Shown: piece by piece, positions 44,366 to 54,320 of the stretch
Layout: each line of letters starts with the position of its first letter
Numbering within the stretch: the first letter of the stretch is position 1
Position numbers and translations under genes: made by a program
The notes under the pieces: model-generated
Database searches by the model: none
What the model was told of the DNA's origin: nothing
The model's input: the letters and a program-made list of their open reading frames with translations, nothing else
NCBI GenBank assembly: GCA_024364735.1
Contig: JAGFNQ010005222.1
Span: 1-64,000 of the forward strand
Direction: 5' to 3'
Source of the DNA: Boesenbergia rotunda
Taxonomy: Eukaryota; Streptophyta; Magnoliopsida; Zingiberales; Zingiberaceae
DNA length: 64,000 nucleotides

Positions 44366-45195
44366 TGTTGGGACCGGGTGCATGTTGACAAGGATACGGG
44401 TTCGTAAAATTTTAAATTTTTACGCGCAGCGGAAGAATTAGCAAACATAATTTCTCAAATTATTTTAACCACGTATCTAGCATGCAACCTTATGATGTGT
44501 GGACATGATCATAAATTAAAACTTTGCGAAAAGTAAACTAATTTACTTAGTACCTCGCGTAACTCGAAGTAAGGGACGAGATCCAACCGTAGCGTCCCTT
44601 GGAAGCTCCGCCTCTATTCGCGTCCACGCCGAGTTCTCTTTGGGATGACTTCGCAAAGTCACGAGTTTTGTGCCGACGAGAACTACTAGATTCTCTAAAG
44701 GCACAACTAGAATACCAAGAGAGAAGAAAGGAAACTAACCACCAAGAAACGGAATCTAAATTCCGGGAAGGAAGGAGTTGTGATCGGCTTCTTCTTCTTC
44801 TTGGTTGGCTTCTCCTTGGTGATGCTGATCCACGGCAACCTCAAGGGAGGGTGGTGCGCTGGCCCTAGGGTGGATGTGCGCCGGCCCTAGGGTGACCTAA
44901 GGGGCGCCGGCCCTAGGAGGGAAGGAGGAGGAGAGGAAGAGAATAAGAGAGAGAGAGGGAGAGAATTAATCTCTTGATTACTCTATTGATTGGAATTCAA
45001 GGCTAGCCTTGGTTCCTTTATATAGTAACCTCTGTTGGTGCAGGAAGCACCAGATCGAACCTTGTTTTGATATTGGCAAAGGATTCAAAGTTAAGGGTTA
45101 TCATGTATACTCAAATAGTGAATTATCATTTATTAAAATAAATGTTTACAATCATAAGGCGATTGCCTTAGGACACTTCTCTCATATCACTAACA
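44366..45195 (-). mobile_element. CopF: deleted Angela-like 3' LTR carrying a 63-bp SIRE LTR scrap
   Basis: 44366-45032 matches the left part of the CopC 3' LTR. 45033-45095 is the first 63 bp of a SireB-type LTR (TGTTGGTGCAGGAAGCACC). A 7-bp filler GGTTATC follows, and 45103-45195 is the terminal part of the CopF LTR. About 1.5 kb of the LTR and nearly all of the SIRE insertion are gone, consistent with one deletion. Confidence 0.85.
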
Positions 45196-45209
45196 AACTC
45201 CCACTTGGC

Positions 45210-45922
45210 CTAATGCAAATCGCTACGGTATCCAATACCACAGGCTCTAACATGACCCTCAAACTTGTTCTGAGGCAAGGCCTTAGTTAAAGGATCCGCT
45301 AAATTTCTTTCAGTGGGAATTTTCTCAATTTGTATATCATTCCTACTTATAATCTCTCTGGTCAGATGATAGCGGCGAAGCACGTGTTTGGATCGCTGAT
45401 GAGACCTTGGTTCCTTTGCTTGTGCAATAGCTCCATTGTTGTCGCAGTAAACCGGCACTGCTTCATCAATGGTTGGAACCACGCCAAGTTCGGAGACAAA
45501 CTTCTTGATCCAGACTGCTTCCTTTGCTGCTTCCGAAGCTGCGATATATTCTGCTTCCGTGGTAGAATCCGCTACGGTGTCTTGTTTGGAACTTTTCCAA
45601 ATTATTGCGCCTCCATTCAAAGTAAATACGTATCCAGACTGATATTTGGAGTCATCCTTATCTGTCTGGAAACTGGCATCTGTATACCCACGTATTACCA
45701 TATCTCCTTCTCCATATATTAGGAACACATCCTTAGTTCTTCTTAAGTACTTAAGGATTGTCTTGACAGCCACCCAATGATCCATTCCTGGATCCGATTG
45801 GTATCTGCTTGTGACGCTCAGAGCATACGATACATCGGGCCTAGTACACAACATAGCATACATGATAGATCCTATCGCGGATGCATAAGGAATCTTATTC
45901 ATGCAAATCCTCTCGTCTTCTG
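45210..45922 (-). pseudogene. CopF RNase H, truncated
   Basis: An uninterrupted reverse-strand frame with SYALSVTSRYQ, RGYTDASFQTD, STTEAEYIAASEA, YCDNNGAIAQ and DPLTKALPQ, ending in a stop at 45210. It is close to the CopC RNase H but without its two stops. The upstream coding part is cut at 45922 by the Gyp4 LTR, so no full protein can be made here. Confidence 0.9.
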
Positions 45923-46101
45923 TGTAACGCCCCAAAATTCCCATTTTTAGTTTTTAAAGTCCTTAGAATTATTTAGAAATGGTTTAGAAATATTCTAGAT
46001 ATTTTTAGGAATTTTTAGAGTATTTTTATGGAATTTTCCGAGTCCGTTTGGTATTTTTGGAAAAAGAAAAAGAAAAGGAAAAATTGGAAAAACAGCTTAA
46101 G

Positions 46102-46172
46102 TGCAGCGGGTGGATCGAACCCGCGACCACCACCGAACAGCACAAGCGCCCAACCGGCTGGGCTAGGGGTAT
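46102..46172 (-). other. Antisense tRNA-like module in Gyp4 LTR
   Basis: The best preserved of the four. The reverse strand has A-box TAGCCCAGCCGG (46154-46165) in a D-arm-like GCCC/GGGC stem, and a consensus-like B-box GGTTCGATCC (46112-46121) in a GCGGG...CCCGC arm. The acceptor stem does not pair. It lies 65 bp upstream of the TATA box. Confidence 0.65.
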
Positions 46173-46236
46173 CAAGCACAGAAAAGGAAAGAAAAATAAA
46201 TACTTAAGCTGTAGTTAGGTTGATCCGACCCTTAAG

Positions 46237-46244
46237 TATAAATA
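46237..46244 (+). promoter_or_regulatory. TATA box of Gyp4 LTR
   Basis: TATAAATA, followed by a CT-rich leader (TTTTCTCTCAAACCCTCTCC). Confidence 0.7.
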
Positions 46245-46503
46245 GCTAATTAAAGAGAGAAGTTTTATTTTCTCTCAAACCCTCTCCTTCCCCTAACCTG
46301 CGCCGACCCCTCCTCTCCCTCTCCTCTCTTGGGCGACACCAACACCAAGCCAAGAGGGCCGGCCGAGACCCTTCTCCAAGAGATAATTCTATATTCGGGA
46401 TCCCCGCGACGAGAGGAACGCGTAGACGTGAAGAATTCTCCGAGATCTCAAGTTTCTCCCGAGCTCTAGACATTAATCTTGGTTGTAAGTCCAAGATATC
46501 AAT

Positions 46504-47305
46504 GTAAGTACTGCTCACCTGCAGTAAGAGGCGGTTTTTCCGCGAGAATTTCCTTTAAAAGTTCTTAAAAGAGATATTTCTTTTAGTTTTTAGTTTTTGC
46601 ATGTGATCTTAGTTCATTATATGCTTATATATTTTATTGAGTGTCCTATATGAGATTAGGGACCAAGAAAAGCTATGAGAAAAGAAAAGAGAAGATAAAG
46701 ATAAGAAAAGAAAAGGCCAAGGCCTTAAGAAAATCCCCAAAAGTCAAGACTTAGGGATTTTAGCACGCAAGGTGCTCCAGAAAATGCCAAGGCATTTACA
46801 GATAAGAAAGAAAAGAAAGAAAAGCTATTTTATTTTATAAGGCCAGTACCCGGCGTCCAAGGGCGTCGTTAAAGAAATCCAGGTGTCCAATTCCAAGGTC
46901 TTGGCCCTGGTAGACCAAGGTCTGCTCTATTAGGATTGGTGGCTCGCTACCCCAACCTTTTAGGGAACGCGCATTCAGATGGTACTTACGTCTTCAGTGG
47001 ATCCAAGTGATTAGTATTTTCAAGTATATGCTTTAGCAAAGTTTTCGAAAGTTTCAGAAAGTTTTCAAAAGTTAAAGAATAGCTAAAGTTTCAAGTTGAG
47101 CCAAGAAAAGTAGATTGAGATTATTTATTGCTTGAGTATGCATGTTTTGAGTTATACATGTTCTTAGTTTTCTTTCAAGCATATTAGTATCTCATATGAT
47201 TTTCATCTTGATCTAGAAGCATGTTTTGCACATATTCGAGTTTTTGTGAGCTAGATAGTACTTACTAAGCTTTTTGCTTACTAGTTGCATTTCCTCTTAT
47301 TGCAG
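46504..47305 (+). other. Predicted intron inside Gyp4 LTR (802 nt)
   Basis: The donor is CAAT|GTAAGTACTGCTCACCTG (CAGT follows), about 260 nt after TATA. The acceptor region has ACTTACTAAGC, GCTTACTAGT and TCCTCTTATTGCAG|AT. AGAGTGTGTGTGGTGGCTG follows about 50 nt downstream. This is the shortest of the four LTR introns and lacks long tandem arrays. Confidence 0.58.
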
Positions 47306-48253
47306 ATAAAGGTAAAGGCAAGCAATTCTGAAGGAAGACGACGAGGCGGTGCTGAGTAGAGTGTGTGTGGTGGCTGATTATGGAGAGATCCTTGAGACGA
47401 GACATTTTAGTTATTTGAATTGCAATGTTTAAGTTTATTCAAATTTTAAGTTCTAGCTTTATGGAGATTATTGAGCATTGGAGTTTTGGATAGTTTTATA
47501 TGCTAAATTTCTTAGAGTAAAGATTCCATGTCATTTCATTTAGCATATATATTCTTATGATTGCATTGGATGAGTAAAAGTGTGAGTAGTTAGAAATATT
47601 GATACTTTGTTAGAGAAAAAGGTGTTTGTGCCAAGATAGTATCAATTTTCCTTTTGAATCAAGTTTTATTGCTTAAAAATGTTTAGAAAAGTTGCAATCA
47701 CATTTCATAATGCTTTAGCAAGGTTGTAGAACATGCATATGGTGTTATAAATTCATAGAGCCAAGATTGGTACAAACTCTATTGCTAAGTTTAGATAAAC
47801 TTGTTTAGTTTATTTTCTCCCATAAAAGTCCTAAATTCAAGTTTATGGATTCGTTTGATTGGTTGAATTGTTTAGGAACCTGACATAGAGTATAGAAATG
47901 GTGTCGTAGTTTGATATGGCTCGAAATTGAAGGAATGGTGGCCTTGGACAGCAAGGGCCGAAATCTGTAAAACAGATTACAGCCGTATCAGTCGACTGCC
48001 ACGTCACCAGTCGACTGATACAGGCTGTTTTAGAAGGGTAAGGCTGTTTTCGATAAGTATTGGCTATGGGATTGAGAAGAGAGTATGACATGGTATTATT
48101 ATACATGATTGCTTAAGTTAGAACATAATTGTTAGCAGAATTAAAAGAATAAAAAAAAAGATTTCCGCAATTTTCGTTAGTCATGTATATTAGTCAAGAA
48201 GTAGAGATAAGTAACGATCCGTCTAAGGTAGAGAGAAGTCGGGTCGCTACAGG

Positions 48254-48286
48254 TGGTATCAGAGCAGTTCCCATTCTCCAGCATCC
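48254..48286 (+). other. Gyp4 PBS and first bases of leader
   Basis: TGGTATCAGAGCAGTTCC (tRNA-Met complement), then about 15 bp before the undetermined base. Confidence 0.88.
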
Positions 48287-48287
48287 N
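48287..48287. other. Undetermined base; probable assembly join
   Basis: The only N in the window. Left of it is the start of a gypsy internal region; right of it is the end of a copia RNase H. No TSD or element boundary separates them. Confidence 0.85.
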
Positions 48288-48698
48288 TTAAATGGTGGCG
48301 CTGTCAGCTGGAAGAGTTCAAAGCAGGATACAGTTGCTGATTCTACAACAGAAGCTGAGTACATTGCTGCATCTGAGGCAGCAAAGGAGGCAGTTTGGAT
48401 CCGCAAGTTCATCACTGAGCTTGGAGTGGTTCCTAGTATAGCCGACCCAGTACAGCTCTATTGTGACAACAATGGAGCTATTGCGCAGGCTAAGGAACCT
48501 CGCTCATACCAGCGGACCAAACACATACTACGGCGATTCCATCTCATTCGAGAGATCATCGATCGAGGAGATGTGAAGATTTGCAGAGTACCCACAGAGG
48601 CTAACGTCGCAGATCCCTTGACCAAGGCTTTGGCACAGATAAAGCATGATGGTCACACTAGGTCATTGGGTATTAGATACTACAGCGATTGGCACTAG
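48288..48698 (+). pseudogene. CopJ: copia RNase H C-terminal part
   Basis: NGGAVSWKSSKQDTVADSTT, EAEYIAASEA, YCDNNGAIAQAKEPRSYQ, DPLTKALAQ, ending at TAG 48696-48698. This is related to CopC RNase H but a different family. The frame is open but its 5' part is missing at the N. A reading frame that appears to start further left (48183) is an artefact of the join. Confidence 0.9.
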
Positions 48699-49723
48699 TG
48701 CTAGTGGGAGATTGTTAGTGAGAGCCCTAGAGCCAATCATATGATGATTACTTTTTTGGACTCATTGTATCATATTCTTGTATATATATTTCTTATATAT
48801 AAAGGCATTTCTTATGGTTATTGTACTTATGTGTATTGGTGCCAAATAACTTAGTATAATAACGTCCTTGAGTAGAAGGTTCTTATCTATATCAATCGAT
48901 TAGTTGAATCGATAGTGAGATGATATAGAGAACACTACTCTTAATTATTCCTAGTCAAGTATTAACATTCAAGGACAATGTTAATGCATAGAGACTAGCA
49001 TGTAGGTCAACATGATGACTTGATCTCACAAGTCATGGATATGAGATATCAAGTTGACACATGGGTATACATTAGAGAATGTATACTGAATGGTCCGCCA
49101 TGAGAAAGTATCATGGATCGTTATATGAGTGTCATATACTTTCTCATGTGACTATTAGTATGACTATTAGTCCTTAGACCTGAAGTCACCATAGTTCCCT
49201 ACATAAGGAGTTATGTACTTTGGTTTCGTCAAACGTCACCCGTAACTGGGTGGACTATAAAGGCGATTACTGGGTATGTAACAAATTATGCGGAGGGATG
49301 TGAGTGATGTAGATGGGATCTATCCCTCCTATATGACGGGAGAGATATCATAGTCTTGATAGAGTGAGATCACTAAGTGCATGGCCATGCCCAAATAAGG
49401 CAATATGAGATATTGAGCTTATTTGATTATAGTGAGTCTACTTGGAGTTCAAGACACATAGATTGATTGGAGGATGACACGGTCTATGCCTCATGAAAGA
49501 TCAATCTAAATATCAAGGATAGAAGGACATTGTCACATATTGTGATGGTCACAATTATTAGTCACGTTGGTGATGTTGGATCTCAACATTCTTGTAACTT
49601 GGGTAGCAATGATGTGTTGCTAGATACCGCTCATTGCTTATGTTTCTAAGAGGTTAGAAGCATTGCCAACGTTACAAGAACCTATAGGGTCACACGCAAA
49701 GAACAAATAGATGGAGAAAAATT

Positions 49724-50040
49724 GAAGTCAAGTTTGACTTGGCTAAATATGGAAAGTCCATAAAAGGCAAGTTTGACTTGACCCAAATCCAAATCAAGTT
49801 TGACTTGACTTGGTTCCACTTCAAGTTAGACTTGACATGAGAGAAGAAATGGAGTCAAGTTTGACTTGACTAAATATGGAAAGTCCATAAAAGGCAAGTT
49901 TGACTTGACCCAAATCCAAATCAAGTTTGACTTGACTTGGTTCCACTTCAAGTTAGACTTGACATGGGAGAAGAAATGGAGTCAAGTTTGACTTGACTAA
50001 ATATGGAAATTCCATAAAAGGTAAGTTTGACTTGACCTAA
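49724..50040. repeat. 127-bp tandem repeat (2.5 copies) in CopJ LTR
   Basis: Copies start at 49724, 49851 and 49978. Each has two or more TCAAGTTTGACTTGA palindromes (TCAAGT-TTG-ACTTGA). Confidence 0.92.
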
Positions 50041-50159
50041 AGGCCACCTCACCTTGACTTGACCAAGTGATGACTTGGCTTGGTTTCCCCCCATTTGAAT
50101 TTGAATTCAAATTGAAAGGGGGTTAAGGAAGGCCACCTAATGGCCATTAGTGGCCATTA

Positions 50160-50205
50160 TGGCCGGCCACTTAATGGCCATTAATGGCCATTAAGTGGCC
50201 GGCCA
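50160..50205. repeat. 46-bp perfect palindrome
   Basis: GGCCGGCC at both ends of nested ACTTAATGGCCATTAATGG-type sequence. The two halves are exact reverse complements from 50160 to 50205. A shorter TAATGGCCATTA echo lies just left of it. Confidence 0.95.
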
Positions 50206-50871
50206 CCATGGAAGAACAAAAGTGGGTTTTGTTTCATTTTTCCTCTAAGTGTGTCTTCTCTTCTTCCTCTCCAATTGTTGGAGTTCTTCTTCTTCTTCTC
50301 CTCTTGGCCGAATCCTAGAAGGTGCTAGCACACATAAAGGATTTCATCCATCTACTTTTGTTCGCGTGGATACTTCTAGAGGGACGGCACTTGACGTCCT
50401 AGAGATTCGACATCCAAAAGGAGCGAACGGGATTAAATGGGGCACGCATCAAAGGTAAAATGTTTATTCCTCTTTAGATCTAGGAGTAGATCGGGTTTTG
50501 AAGCATGTAAACGAGCACTCGTAATTTTTTTTGAAATGACTTTCTTCGCTCGGATCCTTGCTATTGGGGCTTTCGGGGTTTCCGCGACGCGAAAAAACGG
50601 TTTTCGTGGCCCGAAAAACCCTACATTTAGACCATTTGGTGTTTTATATTTGTTTGCTTAAGAAGGATTTGGGTCATTTCGTACTCTATATTTTGTACTT
50701 GAGATATTATGATTGATGAAATGTGGCTTTCCATCTCTATAATTTTAAAATTTCAATACTATATATGATTGTCGTATCCTAACCGTATCGTATCTTATAT
50801 TTTCAAAATTTACCGTATCGCCGTATCCGTATCGTATTTGATACGATACCCATATCCGTATCCGTGCAACA

Positions 50872-52400
50872 TAGGAAAAATATCTTCTGAAAGCAACTTT
50901 CTTAGCAACAAAATTTGTTTTTGCAAAAAAAAAAAAAGAAATTCTTAATTGAAAATGAAAAAAATTTCAAAGTCAAAACAAGAGTTTTGTCAAAAAAATA
51001 ATTAAAAAAAACTCATCCCAAAAATTTGCTAAGTGCAAAAATTGTATAAGTAAAAAGGACAATACATTTTCCAAAGAAATATAAAAACTTTAGTAAAATA
51101 AGATTAAGTCATTTTCCAAGCAAGTCAACCACACTTAATGCAAATGAGTAACTAAAGCATCACAAAATAATTCTAAGTATTGAACATTTGGCCACTCATT
51201 TTAAGTCCAAGAATAAAAGGTAATTTAACATTATTTTTTGAATAAAAAAATAATTAAATTAAATTTGAATGATTAAGTTGATTAAATTTGAGAATTGTGT
51301 TAATTAAATTTTTTAAAAAAAATTAAGTTGATTAAATTTGAAAAATTTAGTTGATTAACTTTGAAAAATTAAGTTAATTAAATTTGAAATATTAAGTTGA
51401 CTAAATTTGAAAATTTGTGTTGATTAAATTTGAATAATAAGTTTTGAAAAATAAATTAAAATTAGTTTGAAGAGTGGGTTAAATTAATTAAACTGAAGTT
51501 GAATTAATTAAAGTTAAATTAATTAAGGTGAATTATAATTAGGTAAAATTAATCCAGTCAAAATTTAATTAGGTAAAATTAATTAAGTCAAATTTTAATT
51601 ATGCAAAATTAATTGAGTTGAATTTTAATTAGGAAAATTAATTGAGTTGAATTTTAATTAGCCAAAATTAATTAAGTTGAGTTTTAATTAGGCAAAATTT
51701 ATTAAGTTGAATTTTAATTAGGCAAAATTATTTATGTTTTTATTAGGATAATTAATTAAGTTTTAATTAGGTAAAATTAATTAGGGTTGAGTTGAAGTTG
51801 GCTCACTTTTGACTAAATTTTAAGTCCTAATAGCTCATCCATTTTTAAGTGTCAAAATAGGGAACCTTATGTATTTTGTGAGATGATGTCAATTTTATCT
51901 TTAAATTTAAGTTTAAATTCTAGGATTTGATTGAACCTTGAGTTAAATTTAAGTTTAACACCTAGTAAATTAAAAACATATTTCTATACTCAGCTTCCAA
52001 GTCGTGTCGAGCATAGGGGTCTTCTTAGGTATCGAAACAACGATCACTTTCTAGTCAAAGTTTTTTAAAGAAATTATACTTTTACTTTACTATTTGAGAA
52101 ACTCTGATATAACTAGTCTAAGATGTTGCAAGATAGTTTCGATTAGTTCTACTAGGCTAAGTAGACCAAATAGGATACTCTTTACCCTATCTGACTCCTT
52201 ATACAAGCTTTCCTAACATATTATTATCTCGCCCTACCCTAGTACTAGGCTGAGCAAGTTTCAATCAAGTCTAGGTCCTTAATTAACCATTTCTATCCTA
52301 AGCATGACAATTTGTAGAAAATAAATAAACAATCAGGTAAACAGTCATCATATAATAATAAAAATGGGTTTTTAATTCGCTCCTTTAGTTCTTAACCTCA
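50872..52400 (-). mobile_element. SireP: SIRE-like noncoding internal fragment
   Basis: The reverse strand parallels the SireB filler. ATAGAAATGGTTAATTAAGG and the CTAGTACTAGGG region at about 52180-52320 match SireB 29940-30060. An AT-rich roughly 30-bp repeat (AATTAAGTTGAATTTTAATT at 51240-51790) takes the place of the minisatellite. No gag, LTR or TSD is identifiable, so the ends are approximate. Confidence 0.6.
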
Positions 52401-52687
52401 ATATTGTCTATCTAGGTAATAAATCTGACCCTTGGGGATCTAATAGTGATTTGGTCCAACTTGATTAGTCAAGCTTGTCTTAAAGACCCAAGCTTAGAAT
52501 CAGGGGCTATTATGGTTTACGAGTGAAATAAATGACTTATATCGTGAGTTGATTTTAAACACAAGTCTGTGTTAAATACGTCACTTTGGAATCTGGTCCA
52601 AAAACTTTTTGGGGAAATTTCCATAAGGTGTATTAGGTTTTTGAGGGCATGGGATTAAGCCTGAGGGTTTAAATGTTTAAATCCCAC

Positions 52688-52740
<53 letters not shown>

Positions 52741-52880
52741 GGTTAAATGACTTAAACCCTAAGTATATGGGAGAATTGTGGAATTCCCAAAAATGTGAGG
52801 GTTTAAGTGCTTTAAGCCAAAACTTGGATAGCTGCGGGTTTAAATAACCAAAGTTGAGGGGTCTTATTGTCAAAAGCCTT
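52401..52880. other. Intergenic DNA with GA microsatellite
   Basis: No gene seen. (AG)n from about 52692 to 52730 runs into a G-tract at 52730-52742. Repeated GGGTTTAAATG-type phrases around 52665-52860. Confidence 0.7.
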
Positions 52881-53400
52881 AGGTTAAAACACCTCACCAC
52901 CTCCAGTTCGGATCCTCTGTCCCAACTTTCCTCTGTCCCGCCTGTCCCAGCCACTAAACGACAAAACCCTCACGTGTTGTCCGTGTGACTTCGGCGACCC
53001 GCGGCTAAATTGCACCAAAAAGGCAATCACGTCCCTTCGGCGAACCGCGTGCCCTAACTCTTCTAATCGCTCCACCTCCCCATCCCTCCGCCCTTCTCCT
53101 CTCTCCAAGTTGCCCTATTCTTATCGCGATCCGGCGTCCGCGTCGTCCCCTGCTCCCCAACCCCGACGAGCCATCATGTGCCAAGATCTGGGAGTGCCCA
53201 GCCCTAAACTACCGGCGTCTCCTGTTGATCGAGTCCGTCTTCCCCTGCTGCCCAGCCCTAGACTGCCACAATCTCCTGCTGCTCGAGTCCAGCTTCTCCT
53301 GTTGCTCAATCCCTAAACTGCCGGATCCTCTGTCCCTACTGCTATTTTCTTCGGATCCTTTTGAGGTTTGAAGGCTATGATCCTTTCTAGCCCTAGTATT
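52881..53400 (+). other. GC-rich block, possible 5' exon/promoter region of a host gene
   Basis: A sharp rise in C+G after AT-rich DNA, with CT-rich stretches (CTCCACCTCCCCATCCCTCC at about 53069). It has roughly 66-bp repeats built on CCTGCTGCCCAGCCCTAGAC (53160-53320) and GGATCCTCTGTCCC twice (52912 and 53324). This looks like a plant 5' UTR exon and promoter. A 68-codon Pro/Leu-rich frame at 53110 is probably chance. It may belong to the GRF gene at 56617, whose intron would then hold CopK. Inference only. Confidence 0.4.
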
Positions 53401-54320
53401 GTGGCAGCATAGTTACAGTTTGGAGAATGCAATTCTCTCATGTAAATTGCGATTTAGATGTATTGATTTAGAGGTAAATTGCAATTTAGAGCTTTTGTGC
53501 CCAACCCCGATTTTGTGACACATCTTGTTCTTCTATGTGCAGTCCGGATTAAAAAACTTTTGTCAATGAGAGATCTGTTTGATAAATTGATATTGATTTA
53601 GAGGTAGGATCTATTTGATATCATGTGAGCAATCATCATTTATACAATTTCAAATGGCTTTGAAGCATATTTGGGTAATATCGTGCAGTATCCACTGTAA
53701 ACATAATTTCATATGGCTTTGAAGCATATTGACAAGCTAAGCATATTGACAAGCTAAGCTATTTGAGATTTTGATATTGTTTTAGAGGTAGGATCTGTGA
53801 ATGTAGTAAGATTTGTGAGCAATAGGTAAGATTTTGTTCAAAGTTTATTTATTTCGCGTGAAATTTGTCAAAATTTTCATATAACTATGTGATTTTTCAT
53901 TATTACTATTGTTTAGCCTAATTTTTTTCCAATTTTACTATGCTGAGTATTAGGGTTTTTTATTATAAATGAATCTTGCCGTGAGCTATATATTGGTGTT
54001 ATAAATCAATTCAAGGAAAAGAATACTGTGATTGATTTTTTAGGTTCTTCAAGTCATAGGTAACCCTTATACTCTTGATATTTTTAGGTTGTTCAATTCA
54101 AGGATAATCTTGTTGTTTAGTGACACATTTGTCGTTTTATATATGATTTTTTAGATTCTTCAAGTAGAAATTTACCTCCATATCTTTGTTTATCTCAATG
54201 TGAAAAAGGTTTTATCAAAGTTTATCTATTTCGGGTGAAATTTGTCAAAATTTTCATATAATTATGTGATTTTTCATTACTACTATTGTTTAGCCTAATT
54301 TTGTCCAATTTTACTATGCT
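53401..54320 (+). other. AT-rich putative intron, with a ~115-bp duplication
   Basis: 53835-53954 and 54215-54320 (continuing at 56597-56605 after CopK) share TTCATATAA(C/T)TATGTGATTT, ATTGTTTAGCCTAATTTT and CCAATTTTACTATGCTGAGT (split by CopK in the second copy). TTTAGAGGTAGGATCT also occurs twice. No ORF. Confidence 0.75.

Larger units (their letters stand above)
45923..48251 (+). mobile_element. Gyp4: Ty3/gypsy 5' LTR (2,329 bp)
   Basis: TGTAACGCCCC ... CGGGTCGCTACA, followed by a PBS. The candidate TSD copy TTCTG is at 45918-45922 with no partner in the window. It contains a tRNA-like block (46102-46172), TATAAATA (46237-46244), a predicted intron (46504-47305) and a Gyp1-like module at about 46850-46990 (GGTGGCTCGCTACCCC, AGGGAACGCGCAT). 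No coding capacity. Confidence 0.9.
48713..50871 (+). mobile_element. CopJ 3' LTR (end approximate)
   Basis: It begins TGTTAGTGAGAGCCC after the polypurine tract GCTAGTGGGAGAT. A possible end is ...CCGTGCAACA at 50871 (length 2,159 bp), but no TSD can be tested because the 5' flank is lost. Contents: TATATATAAAGG near 48795, a 127-bp tandem repeat (49724-50040), a 46-bp palindrome (50160-50205), a CTT-rich leader near 50285, and a run of CGTATCC repeats at about 50770-50865. Confidence 0.7.

Noticed and set aside
48183..48698. 171-codon frame spanning the N
   Set aside because: Its first third is Gyp4 LTR and PBS read across the undetermined base; only the RNase H part from 48288 is real.
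52655..52954. 99-codon reverse frame with Ser-Leu repeats
   Set aside because: Encoded by the GA microsatellite; no coding signal beyond it.
53110..53316. Pro/Leu-rich 68-codon frame
   Set aside because: It is built from a 66-bp GC-rich repeat in a likely 5' UTR; no domain, and the opposite strand is equally open.
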